From: Methanomassiliicoccaceae archaeon
Lineage (GTDB): Archaea > Thermoplasmatota > Thermoplasmata > Methanomassiliicoccales > Methanomethylophilaceae
Direction of reading: 5' to 3'
DNA: 34,397 bases
Assembly (NCBI GenBank): GCA_003550345.1
Contig: PUJZ01000080.1
Location: forward strand, 1 to 34,397
Positions 22,948 through 31,134 of the stretch are shown here, one piece after another; position 1 is the first letter of the stretch, and each line of letters starts with the position of its first letter. The position numbers and the translations under genes are program-made. Under the pieces are notes generated by a model. That model did not search any database and was not told where the DNA came from. It saw only the letters and a list, made by a program, of their open reading frames with translations.

Positions 22948-24867
22948 ATGGCCGCTGTTAGGCTGGGCAAGAACCACCTCCGATGGTGCGACAGCTGCAA
23001 CCTCCCGCTGCTGGAGAGGAAGGACTGTCCGCTCTGCGGCGAAAGCACGAGAGAGGTGGAGGTCACGCCCCCCGCCGATGTACGGCCAGCGTTCGACCGG
23101 GACCTGGAGCTGATCAGGCTCACGGCCGACGAGCAGTTCGGGGAGGGATGCGGGGAGGCGCTGCTGCCGTCAGGAAGGGTGGTGCTTCTGAACAAGGTCC
23201 CCGCCCTCGACCGCATGGACGAGGTCATCGTCGACGGCGAGGTGGTGGGGGCGCTGCGCTACGACCTCGGCCGCGGGCATGTCCTCGTGAACCGGCTGCA
23301 GGGCGCCAAGCGCATGCGTCCGGCGATGAGCAGGGGCTATGTGGAAAGCGACCCTGGGGCGCTGCCCTTCATCAGGGAAGGGAAGAACCTCATGGCCCCG
23401 GGCGTCATCGGCGCGGCGGACTCCGTGCGCAAGGGCGACGAGGTGGTGGTCACTGCGGGCGACGAGGCGGTGGCCACCGGCCTGGCGCGCATGGACGCGG
23501 CGGAGATGCTCGAGGCCGGCCGGGGGGTGGCGGTGAAGACCAAATGGACCAAGGACGTCGCCCCGCGCCTTCCCTCGCCCACTCCGGGATGGGATGAGGT
23601 GCTGGCTGCGAACGAGGAGGTCCTGAGCGGGAGGGCGGCGGAGGCGTGCGACTTCATCAGATCGGCCATCGAGCGCCACGATCTCCCCGCCATAGTCTCG
23701 TTCTCCGGAGGGAAGGACAGCCTGGCCACGCTGCTGCTCACCCTCGACGCCGGCCTCAGGCTCCCGCTGCTCTTCGTGGACACCGGCCTGGAGTTCGATG
23801 AGACGGTGCAGCACGTGGAGGAGGTGGCGGAGAGGCACGGCCTCGAGCTGATAGTCGAGTCCGCTCCGGTGGACGCCTTCTTCGGCAACCTCGTCCATTT
23901 CGGCCCCCCCTCCAAGGACTACCGCTGGTGCTGCAAGACCAACAAACTGGGCCCCACCGTGGGCGCCATACTGAAAAACTTCCCCGACGGGGTGCTGAGC
24001 TTCATCGGCCAGCGCCGCTACGAGTCCGAGGCGCGGCGGGCCAAGTCAAGGGTGTGGAGGAACCCCTGGACCCCCGGCCAGGTGGGGGCGTCCCCCATCC
24101 AGGAATGGAACGCCCTGCATGTGTGGATGTACATAATGTCGAAGGGCGAGGATTTCAACCCCTGGTACCGTCGCGGGCTCGACCGGATCGGATGCTTCCT
24201 CTGCCCCGCCTCCGACATGGCGGAGCTGGAGGCGGTCGCCGGGGAGAGCGGCCGCTACCGGCAATGGACCGAATGGCTGCAGCGATACCGGAGGGAGAAC
24301 GGGCTCCCCGAGGAATGGGAGCGCTTCGCGCTGTGGCGCTGGAAGAGGGTCCCCGCGAGCATACGCGAGGAGCTGGAGACGTTGACGGGCAAGGACCTGA
24401 GCTCCCTGACACGGAGGGCGCCCCGCGATGACGGCGGCGCCATAAGGCTGAGGATGCAGGAGGGAGCCAGCCCCTGCGTGGTCGGTTACAGCATCGAGGG
24501 GTCCTTCTCCCGATCTCTGGACCTGGCCCGCCTCGCCTCCCTGGCCGGCATCATGGGCCCGGTGGAGCTGCGGGAGGATGAGGGTTGGGTCTCGGTCGAC
24601 GGGGTGACCGTCTACGAGGAGGGCGTGCTCACCGCCAAGGGCCCCAGCGAGAGTACGATAAGGACCAGGGCGAAGACGATGCACGAGCTGGTGCTCCGCT
24701 CCGAGGAATGCGTGGGCTGCTCGCTCTGCGTCGCCCGCTGCCCCCGCGGCTCCCTCGCCCTGGAGGAGGGGAAGGTCACCCTCGGCGGTGACTGCGACCG
24801 CTGCGGCAGATGTCTTGAAGGCCCATGTCCAGCCAGCAGCTTCCGGGATGAGGAGTTCCGGCTGTGA
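22948..24867 (+). CDS. Zinc ribbon-PUA-PP-loop (PAPS reductase-like)-ferredoxin protein
   Basis: A 639-residue fusion. Residues 14-30 form a zinc ribbon (CDSC...CPLC). About 55-205 looks like a pre-PUA/PUA RNA-binding region (VNRLQGAKRMRPAMSRGYV, then APGVIGAADSVRKGDEV, a typical PUA run). About 225-430 is the PAPS/APS reductase-like PP-loop ATPase: SFSGGKDS (251-258), FVDTGLEFDETV, Cys328-Cys329 in YRWCCKTNK and Cys416xxCys419 in GCFLCP. The CC...CxxC pattern is that of [4Fe-4S] APS reductases. Residues 588-598 (CVGCSLCVARC) and 616-627 (CDRCGRCLEGPC) are two ferredoxin-type cluster sites. The catalytic C-terminal ECGLH motif of sulfate reductases is absent. Databases call relatives PAPS reductase, but the PUA region argues for an RNA-modifying (sulfur transfer) enzyme; that is inference. 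Confidence 0.85.
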   Translation: MAAVRLGKNHLRWCDSCNLPLLERKDCPLCGESTREVEVTPPADVRPAFDRDLELIRLTADEQFGEGCGEALLPSGRVVLLNKVPALDRMDEVIVDGEVVGALRYDLGRGHVLVNRLQGAKRMRPAMSRGYVESDPGALPFIREGKNLMAPGVIGAADSVRKGDEVVVTAGDEAVATGLARMDAAEMLEAGRGVAVKTKWTKDVAPRLPSPTPGWDEVLAANEEVLSGRAAEACDFIRSAIERHDLPAIVSFSGGKDSLATLLLTLDAGLRLPLLFVDTGLEFDETVQHVEEVAERHGLELIVESAPVDAFFGNLVHFGPPSKDYRWCCKTNKLGPTVGAILKNFPDGVLSFIGQRRYESEARRAKSRVWRNPWTPGQVGASPIQEWNALHVWMYIMSKGEDFNPWYRRGLDRIGCFLCPASDMAELEAVAGESGRYRQWTEWLQRYRRENGLPEEWERFALWRWKRVPASIREELETLTGKDLSSLTRRAPRDDGGAIRLRMQEGASPCVVGYSIEGSFSRSLDLARLASLAGIMGPVELREDEGWVSVDGVTVYEEGVLTAKGPSESTIRTRAKTMHELVLRSEECVGCSLCVARCPRGSLALEEGKVTLGGDCDRCGRCLEGPCPASSFRDEEFRL

Positions 24868-25524
24868 TCATATGCGGCGGAAGCCGCGGCCCGCCCACTC
24901 CCCCACCGCCTTCATCGCGTAGGACACGCTGCCGCCGATGCTCCGATGCTCGCCGCGGGGGACCGCTCTGCCCCCGACTATGGCCTCTATCACGCTCTCC
25001 ACGTCACGGCAGCCGGCGGGCAGCGTGCAGTAGGCGTTGCCCATCTGCTCCACGCAATGGGCGTCGCTGCCGGCGGTCCCCGGTCTGCCCATCCTCGCCG
25101 CCAGACGGGCGGCCGCATGGTTGCCTGACTTCGCGGAACGGCCGTTGAGCACCTCGATGGCATCGAACTCCGGCAGAACGTTATCCTCGCCCAGTCCGGA
25201 CCATACGCGGTAAGGGTGGGCGGCGACGGCTATGCCCCCGGCATCGTGTATCGCCATTATCGTGTCCAGCACCGGCATGCCCGGCGCTATCTCCCTGTCG
25301 ATGCCGTAGGCCAGCACATGGCCTTCGGCGGAGGAGACCTCCACCGCCGGTATTATGACCAGGTCATCGGCCATGCCCAGCGCCTCGCGGTAGCCGTCCA
25401 TGGTGTTGTGGTCGGTGAACGCCACGCACTCCATCCTCAGGGCCCGGACGGCGTCCAGCATGTCCTCCACGCTGCAGGTCCCGTCGGCGGAATGGTCGCT
25501 GTGGATATGCAGGTCGGCCTTCAT
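24868..25524 (-). CDS. PHP-domain metal-dependent phosphoesterase
   Basis: A 218-residue PHP protein. The four metal-binding motifs are HIHSDHS (residues 6-12), FTDHNT, AAHPYR and GSDAH, with a Glu (PAVEVSS) between the second and third. Relatives hydrolyse small phosphoesters such as 3',5'-nucleoside bisphosphates or histidinol phosphate; the substrate here is not readable. The ATG overlaps the metG stop (ATGA, 25521-25524), so the two are translationally coupled. Its stop directly abuts the stop of the convergent PUA/PP-loop gene, the six bases reading TGATCA. Confidence 0.88.
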   Translation of the reverse strand: MKADLHIHSDHSADGTCSVEDMLDAVRALRMECVAFTDHNTMDGYREALGMADDLVIIPAVEVSSAEGHVLAYGIDREIAPGMPVLDTIMAIHDAGGIAVAAHPYRVWSGLGEDNVLPEFDAIEVLNGRSAKSGNHAAARLAARMGRPGTAGSDAHCVEQMGNAYCTLPAGCRDVESVIEAIVGGRAVPRGEHRSIGGSVSYAMKAVGEWAGRGFRRI

Positions 25525-27719
25525 CTCACCGATGCCCCCGTGCCTATTTCGCCGTCCACGGTGATGGGCACCGGTCCGCTGCGGAGCACGGCCACGGCAT
25601 CTTCGTCGAAGACCGCGGCGTAAAGGCCGTCCTCCTCCACGGGCTGCAGCAGCCTCCTGCCCTCCACCTCCTCCTGCCCCTTCCTCAGGAGCAAGACCCT
25701 CATGTCCACCTTCTGGAACTCCTTGTAGTCGAGCTTGGGCGACCCGCCGTCGAGGCCGGAGTCCACCCTCGCCCCGTTGGGCAGCTCGGCGGCGGGAGTG
25801 AGCAGCCTGACTCTGCCGCCGCCGCTGCCAGCGTCATCGGCGGCGAGGACCATGCCTTTGGACTCGGCCCCGCGGAGCTTGGCGGGCTTGAGGTTGCAGA
25901 CCGCCACCACCCTTTTCCCCATGAGCTCCTCCTTCCGGTAGTGGGAGCGGAGGCCGGCGACCACCTGGCGTTCCTCTCCGGTGTCCAGGGTTATGATGTA
26001 TAGCTTGTCAGCGTCAGGATGGTCGCAGACGTCGACTATCTCCCCCGCCCGCAGCTCCAGTCTGCGGAAGTCGGCGAAACGCTCGCTCGCCTCCTCCTCA
26101 GGAAGCTCCACCTTGCGGAACACGGGGCGGGGGTCGCGCAGCTCCTGCCCCACGGGCAGCGGCTGCAGATGGCCGTCCCAGCCGGCTTCGCCCACCTCCC
26201 CGCTGAAGCCCAGGTCCTCCCATATGGTCTGGGAGGAGAAGGGCAGGAACGGATGCGACATTATGGCCAATGCCCTCACTATCTCGAGGTTGGCGTGCAG
26301 AGCGGCCCCGCACGCCCTGCGGTCCTCCTTGAGCAGCGCCCAGGGCTTGACGGAGTCGAAGTAGCGGTTGCCGTAGCGGGCCAGCTCCATCACCGCCTTC
26401 ATCGCCTTCTTGAAATCGCAGTCGGCCAGAAGGCGGTCCGCCTCCTGGAACCGGGACGCGATCTCCTCCTTGACCGATGCCAGCGTGGCATCGGCGGGCG
26501 GTATGGAGCCGTAGTTCTTGCGGGTGAAGCTGAGGACGCGGTGGTAGTAGTTGCCCAGCTCGGCCACCAGCTCGTTGTTGATCTTGGTCATGAACTCCTG
26601 CCAGGAGAACTCGGCGTCGCGATGGTCGGGCATGTTCACCGAGAGGTAATAGCGGACCAGGTCGGGATGGTGCTGCTCCAGGACCGAGGGCAGGTCTATG
26701 CTCACCCCCCGGCTCTTGGACAGCTTGCCCTCCTTGGTGGTGAGGTACTCGTTGGCCGGTATCTCGTCAGGGAGGTGCAGGCCCCCGTAGCCCATCAGTA
26801 TCGCCGGCCATATGATGGAGTGGAACGGTATGTTGTCCTTGCCGAGGAAGTAGTAGTGCCGGGCGGAGTCGTCCTTCCAGAATGACTCCCAGTGATCGGG
26901 CTGTCCCATGAGGAGCGAATGCTCCTTGGAGGCGCTGAGATAACCGATGACCGCCTCGAACCACACGTATATGACCTTGCCCTCCCAGCCCTCCATGGGC
27001 ACCGGCACGCCCCAGTCCATGTCGCGGGTGATGGCCCGGTCCTGCAGGCCCCCTGCCAGCCAGTTCCGGGTGAAGGTCTTGACGTTGCTCCTCCAATGGT
27101 CCTTGGACCCCACATAGGAGATGAGCCGGTCCTGGAACTCGCTCAGCTTGAGGAAGAGGTGCTCGGTCTCCCTCACCTCGGGGCAGGACTCGCAATGTAT
27201 GCAGCGCTCCTCCTCGATCTCGCCGGGCTCGAAGGTCTCCCCGCACTCGTCGCACTGGTCGGCGCGGGCGTTGCTGCAGCCGCAATCGGGGCAGGTCCCC
27301 TCCACGTAGCGGTCGGGGAGGAACCTCTCGCAGCTGCCGCAATAGTACTGCGGCGTCTCCTTGCGGTAGAGCAGCCCTTTCCCCAACAGGGTGTCGAACA
27401 CGTCGTGCACGACTGCCACGTGATGGGGGTTGTGGGTCTTGGTGTAGAGGGAGAAGACGATGCCCATGTCCTCGATGGCCTTCTTGTTGATGGCGTGGTA
27501 GCGTTCCGCGACCTCCTCCGGAGGGATCCCCTGCCTCTCGGCGCTGAGGGTAATGGGGGTGCCGTGCTGGTCCGAGCCTGAGACCATCAGGACCTCGTTC
27601 CCTTTGAGCAGGTTGTAGCGTCTGAATATGTCAGGGGGCAGCAGCGACCCGGCCAGATGGCCGAGGTGTATCGCGCCGTTCGCGTAGGGCCAAGCGACAC
27701 CTATGAAGACCTTGGGCAT
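25521..27719 (-). CDS. metG: Methionyl-tRNA synthetase with C-terminal tRNA-binding domain and extra tail
   Basis: A 732-residue class I synthetase charging tRNA-Met. HIGH-type motif HLGH (18-21), a four-knuckle zinc insertion (Cys127/130, 143/146, 156/159, 173/176) and the KMSKS equivalent KLSKS (332-336). A C-terminal EMAP-II/Trbp111-like OB domain covers about 547-655 (FRRLELRAGEIVDVCDHPDA). After it come about 70 more residues starting DYKEFQKVDMRV (664-675). That resembles the beginning of another tRNA-binding domain, but the rest is degenerate. The TATA-like CTTAAATCATTT at about 27742-27753 (minus) makes the mRNA nearly leaderless. PHP follows with an ATGA overlap. Confidence 0.96.
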   Translation of the reverse strand: MPKVFIGVAWPYANGAIHLGHLAGSLLPPDIFRRYNLLKGNEVLMVSGSDQHGTPITLSAERQGIPPEEVAERYHAINKKAIEDMGIVFSLYTKTHNPHHVAVVHDVFDTLLGKGLLYRKETPQYYCGSCERFLPDRYVEGTCPDCGCSNARADQCDECGETFEPGEIEEERCIHCESCPEVRETEHLFLKLSEFQDRLISYVGSKDHWRSNVKTFTRNWLAGGLQDRAITRDMDWGVPVPMEGWEGKVIYVWFEAVIGYLSASKEHSLLMGQPDHWESFWKDDSARHYYFLGKDNIPFHSIIWPAILMGYGGLHLPDEIPANEYLTTKEGKLSKSRGVSIDLPSVLEQHHPDLVRYYLSVNMPDHRDAEFSWQEFMTKINNELVAELGNYYHRVLSFTRKNYGSIPPADATLASVKEEIASRFQEADRLLADCDFKKAMKAVMELARYGNRYFDSVKPWALLKEDRRACGAALHANLEIVRALAIMSHPFLPFSSQTIWEDLGFSGEVGEAGWDGHLQPLPVGQELRDPRPVFRKVELPEEEASERFADFRRLELRAGEIVDVCDHPDADKLYIITLDTGEERQVVAGLRSHYRKEELMGKRVVAVCNLKPAKLRGAESKGMVLAADDAGSGGGRVRLLTPAAELPNGARVDSGLDGGSPKLDYKEFQKVDMRVLLLRKGQEEVEGRRLLQPVEEDGLYAAVFDEDAVAVLRSGPVPITVDGEIGTGASVR

Positions 27720-27799
27720 TTCTATCGCTTTGAGAACGGGTTAAATGATTTAAGTTTGATGGGTTCACCACTGTCTGGTCGCAGCGCTGGCGAAGGCGA

Positions 27800-29176
27800 T
27801 CATGGCCTTCCCTGGACCAGATGCCTCTCGGACATCAGGACCCTCGCCGTGAGCCAGGCCCAGGCGGCCACCAGCAGCGATCCGGCTATCTCTCCGCCCG
27901 TCTGCCCCCACCAGACCCCCACCAGGCCGTATGCGGCGCCCAGATGGTAGGCGGGCAGGAGGGTGAGAACCAGGTTGCGCAGGATGGTGCCCAGCAGGGC
28001 CTTCATCGCCATCCCTATGCCTTGGAACATGGCCGCCGCCACACCGCCGATGCCGATGAACGGGAGGAAGAGGCAGCTTATGTGCAGGAACAGCACCATG
28101 CCTTCCGTCAGGTGGGCGGTGTCCTCGGCGTATGTGAACAGGAGCACCGCCTGGTGGGCGAAGAGGGCGAGCAGGGCCGCCAGGACGGTCATCGTCAGCG
28201 CGGTGGCCTTCATCCCGTAGCTGAAGGCCTCGTTCAGCTTGTCGTAGCGCTTGGAGCCGTAGGCGGCGGCGACGATGGGCACGATGGCCCCGGCGATGCC
28301 GAAATAGGGGAGCATCGCTATCTGCAGCAGCCTCCAGCCGCTGTTGAATATGGCCACCCCGTCCACGCCTCCGTAGTCGAAGACGATGATGTTCATGATG
28401 AATGCCGACACCGAAAGCACTATCATCTCCGCCCCCGACGGAATGCCGATGCCCAATATCTCACGGACGGTGCCGCGGCAGTATCGGAACCCGCGCAGCG
28501 ACAGGTCCAGGTACCCCCCTCTCCCGGGCAGGTACCAGTAAAGGGCCACGAGGACAGCGATCCCGAATGCGAGCAGCGACGCCCATGCCGCCCCCGCCAC
28601 GCCCAGGCCCAAGGTGTAGATGAATATGGGGTCGAGGATGATGTTCAGCACCGATGCGAGGACCATTATGTGCATGGCCCTCTTGGCGGCCCCCTCGGCC
28701 CGGAGGAGGCTGTTGGTGATCACCGCCAGGAAGATTATGATGTTGCCGGCGAAGATCACCCTCCCATACTCCAAAGTCATGGTCTGCGCCTCGCCCTCGC
28801 CGACGAACGCGAATATCGACTCCGCGAAGAGAAGCAGCGGCACGGTGAGGGCCAGGGAGACCGCCAACGCTATGAGCAGCGAGTGGACCGCCGCCGAGTC
28901 CGCGCCGCGTCGGTCCCCGGCGCCGATGCGCCGGGCGATGACCGCGGCGGCGCCGATGCCCAGGCCGTTGGCTATGCCCAGCAGTATGAAGAACACCGGG
29001 AAGACCAGCCCGACGGCCGCCAGGGCATCGGGACCGAGGCCCGCCACCCAGATTGCGTCGAAGAGGTTGTAGACCGTCTGGGCGAGCATGGATATCACAA
29101 GAGGCACCGCCATGCGGCGCACCGCCCTCCGGGGCTCCCCCAGAAGCAACTCCACACCCTCGGTGTCCTCCTTCAT
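27800..29176 (-). CDS. MATE family multidrug/cation antiporter (copy 1)
   Basis: A 458-residue transporter with twelve predicted membrane helices in two homologous halves. The first helix region MAVPLVISMLAQTVYNLFDAIWVAGLG and GLGIGAAAVIARRIGAGDRRGAD belong to the MatE/NorM-DinF superfamily (quoted in parts of up to 20 residues: VISMLAQTVYNLFDAIWVAG). MATE proteins export drugs or metabolites using H+ or Na+ gradients. A TTAAATAGG box at about 29199-29207 (minus) overlaps the end of the second MATE gene, with GGAGG further down, so this copy may also have its own promoter. Close paralog of the neighbouring MATE gene; both share the ending of helix 1 (NLFDAIWV). Confidence 0.92.
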   Translation of the reverse strand: MKEDTEGVELLLGEPRRAVRRMAVPLVISMLAQTVYNLFDAIWVAGLGPDALAAVGLVFPVFFILLGIANGLGIGAAAVIARRIGAGDRRGADSAAVHSLLIALAVSLALTVPLLLFAESIFAFVGEGEAQTMTLEYGRVIFAGNIIIFLAVITNSLLRAEGAAKRAMHIMVLASVLNIILDPIFIYTLGLGVAGAAWASLLAFGIAVLVALYWYLPGRGGYLDLSLRGFRYCRGTVREILGIGIPSGAEMIVLSVSAFIMNIIVFDYGGVDGVAIFNSGWRLLQIAMLPYFGIAGAIVPIVAAAYGSKRYDKLNEAFSYGMKATALTMTVLAALLALFAHQAVLLFTYAEDTAHLTEGMVLFLHISCLFLPFIGIGGVAAAMFQGIGMAMKALLGTILRNLVLTLLPAYHLGAAYGLVGVWWGQTGGEIAGSLLVAAWAWLTARVLMSERHLVQGRP

Positions 29177-29203
29177 CGCTTGCAGAGGAACCTCCCGGCC
29201 TAT

Positions 29204-30577
29204 TTAAGCATGGACCCTGCGGTCGATGCGGCGGATCGTTAGCCTTACCCAGCTGAAGACTATCAGCGAGCCGATGATGTTGGCGGAGCACAGGCCCACC
29301 CACAGGCCTATGAGGCCGAGGCCGAGGACCACGGCCAGCACATAGCAGAAGACCACCGACAGCAGCACCGCCCGCAAGATGGTCGCCACCAGCGCCTTGA
29401 CGCCCATCCCCATCCCCTGGAAGGTGGCCGACGAGAGCATGCCGAAGGCGACCCCCGGGACCATGAACGCGAATATGCGCATGAACTCGACCAGGTCGTC
29501 GAAGAGGTGAACGGATTCGGGCGACCATGTGAACAGTACCATGATCTGCGGCGCGAAGACGAAGAGGAGCACCATCAGCGCGACGGTGATGTAGAGTGCG
29601 AACCTCACCGAGTACAGATGGGTCACTGAGAGCTTGTCGAAACGCATGGCGCCGTAGGCGGCGCCGGTTATGGGCGTCACGGCGCTGGCGATACCCTGCA
29701 GCGGTATTATGGCCAGCGATATCACCCTCCAGCCGGTGCTGTAGATCGCCACCCCGTCGGTGTCGTCCACCATAAGGATGAGGGCGATCATCACGAACTG
29801 CGTCAGCGCCATGGACATGAACTGCAGCGAGGCGGGCGCGCCCACCCGCAGGAAGTCGCGGTTTATGCCGCTCTCCCATCGGTAACCTCTGATATGGAGC
29901 CGGATGAAGGTGTCGTCCTTTATCAGGTAGATGCGCAGCAGCGCCAATGTGGTGAGGCCGAAGGCTATCACCGTGGCCCAGGCAGCGCCGGCGATGCCCA
30001 TGTCCAGGCCGTATATGAGGATGGGGTCCAATATGATGTTGAGCACCGAGCCGAAGGCCAGAAGTATTGAGGACCGGCGGGCGTCGCCCTCTCCGCGCAG
30101 GGTGGCGGCGAGCACGTTGGCGAGCATGATGACCACCGCCCCGCCGAACACCACCCGTCCGTAATCGACCGCCAGAGGTGTCACGTCGCCCGCGCCCATG
30201 GCCCGGAATATCTCCTCGGCGAAAAGGAAGAGGGGCAGCGACAGGGCGAGCGATGCCACCAAGGTCATGAGGATCGTGTGCGTGAGGACCCGCTGGGCAC
30301 CGTCACGGTCCTTGGCGCCTATGCGGCGGGCTATCGCCGAAGAGCCCCCGATGCCGATCCCCGCCCCGATCCCCAGTATGACGAAGAAGATGGGGAAGGC
30401 GAACCCCACCGCCGCCAGGGCGTCCGAGCCCAGTCCGGAGACCCAGATGGCATCGAAGAGGTTGTAGGCGGTCTGCAGGCTCATGGCGACGATCATCGGC
30501 ACCGAGAGCCGCCTCACCGCCCGCTGGGGGTCGCCGAGCAGGGTCTCCACGCCCGTGGTGCGGGGGGGCTCACTCAT
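29204..30577 (-). CDS. MATE family multidrug/cation antiporter (copy 2)
   Basis: A 457-residue, twelve-helix MATE transporter similar to its downstream neighbour (TAYNLFDAIWVSGLGSDALA; GIGIGGSSAIARRIGAKDRD). The ORF can be extended to 30601 through the marR 3' end, but the ATG at 30577 with GAGGG upstream overlaps the marR stop by 8 bp and gives the start MSEPPRTTGVETLLGDPQ, equivalent to the neighbour's MKEDTEGVELLLGEP. Coupled translation with marR puts it under that regulator. Substrate unknown. Confidence 0.92.
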   Translation of the reverse strand: MSEPPRTTGVETLLGDPQRAVRRLSVPMIVAMSLQTAYNLFDAIWVSGLGSDALAAVGFAFPIFFVILGIGAGIGIGGSSAIARRIGAKDRDGAQRVLTHTILMTLVASLALSLPLFLFAEEIFRAMGAGDVTPLAVDYGRVVFGGAVVIMLANVLAATLRGEGDARRSSILLAFGSVLNIILDPILIYGLDMGIAGAAWATVIAFGLTTLALLRIYLIKDDTFIRLHIRGYRWESGINRDFLRVGAPASLQFMSMALTQFVMIALILMVDDTDGVAIYSTGWRVISLAIIPLQGIASAVTPITGAAYGAMRFDKLSVTHLYSVRFALYITVALMVLLFVFAPQIMVLFTWSPESVHLFDDLVEFMRIFAFMVPGVAFGMLSSATFQGMGMGVKALVATILRAVLLSVVFCYVLAVVLGLGLIGLWVGLCSANIIGSLIVFSWVRLTIRRIDRRVHA

Positions 30578-31034
30578 CCTTACCCTCTGACACGTTGCCA
30601 TGCATCTTCTGCAGCAGTTCCCTCAGAACCGACTTCTCCTCGTCGCTGAGTCCCTGCACCAGGCACCCTTCCAGCTCCAGACGCACGTCCTCCAGCCGCT
30701 TCATGGCCTCTTTCCCTTCCTCGCTGAGGCGCAGACGGTAGTTGCGGCGGTCGTAACGGTCCCGCTCCCGCAGCACCAGGCCGGCATCCTCGAGGCGCAT
30801 CATCCCCCTCGCGACCGTCCCCTTGTCCAGGCCCAGGGCGGCCGCAGCCTGACCCTGGTTGATCCCCTCGTTCTGGTATATCAGGAACATGAGCGGGAAC
30901 TGGCCGCTGCTCACGCCGATGTCGCCCAAGCGGGACTTGATGAAGCCGTGGCAGTCGCGGTGTATCATCGACACCAATCTTATCAACGATATGGGGCATC
31001 CCTCGTCCGTAGGGATTTGGAATCGTAGCACCAT
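30570..31034 (-). CDS. MarR family transcriptional regulator
   Basis: A 154-residue winged-helix regulator: dimerisation helices at both ends, helix-turn-helix at about 65-90 (NQGQAAAALGLDKGTVARGM) and wing RERDRYDRRNYRLRLSEEG with the conserved Asp-Arg-Arg. MarR proteins usually repress their own operon and release DNA on binding small aromatic or other toxic ligands. It is the first gene of a marR-MATE-MATE unit, the classical arrangement for efflux control. The ATG at 31034 lies about 25 bp downstream of the AT-rich box ATAAACAATAAAG, so the mRNA is probably leaderless. Upstream GTG/TTG codons extending to 31049 fall ahead of that start. Confidence 0.93.
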   Translation of the reverse strand: MVLRFQIPTDEGCPISLIRLVSMIHRDCHGFIKSRLGDIGVSSGQFPLMFLIYQNEGINQGQAAAALGLDKGTVARGMMRLEDAGLVLRERDRYDRRNYRLRLSEEGKEAMKRLEDVRLELEGCLVQGLSDEEKSVLRELLQKMHGNVSEGKDE

Positions 31035-31043
31035 TGGTTGCGA

Positions 31044-31060
31044 AAACAACTTTATTGTTT
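31044..31060. promoter_or_regulatory. Dyad at the marR promoter
   Basis: AAACAA-CTTTA-TTGTTT, perfect 6-bp arms, overlaps the marR TATA region (minus strand) between marR and abcE. It is a candidate autoregulatory MarR site. Confidence 0.45.
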
Positions 31061-31103
31061 ATCCATTCTTCGACCGCCGCCGACGGTATTCCCGCTCATT
31101 AAA

Positions 31104-31112
31104 GCTTATAAA
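31104..31112 (+). promoter_or_regulatory. TATA box of abcE
   Basis: GCTTATAAAC centred about 26 bp before the ATG at 31135, implying a leaderless mRNA. Confidence 0.6.
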
Positions 31113-31134
31113 CAATCTCCACATAGGCGGGCAC

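Noticed and set aside
22948-24867. Assimilatory PAPS or APS reductase
   Set aside because: The cluster cysteines and PP-loop fit, but the ECGLH catalytic tail is missing and there are PUA-like and ferredoxin parts; no other sulfate genes are nearby.
27821-29242. 473-codon plus-strand frame opposite the first MATE gene
   Set aside because: Rich in Gln, His, Arg and Gly with no hydrophobic core; it is the antisense shadow of a clear twelve-helix transporter.
28461-29879. 472-codon minus-strand frame spanning both MATE genes
   Set aside because: Out of frame with both transporters, low-complexity Arg/Gly/His content, no motif.
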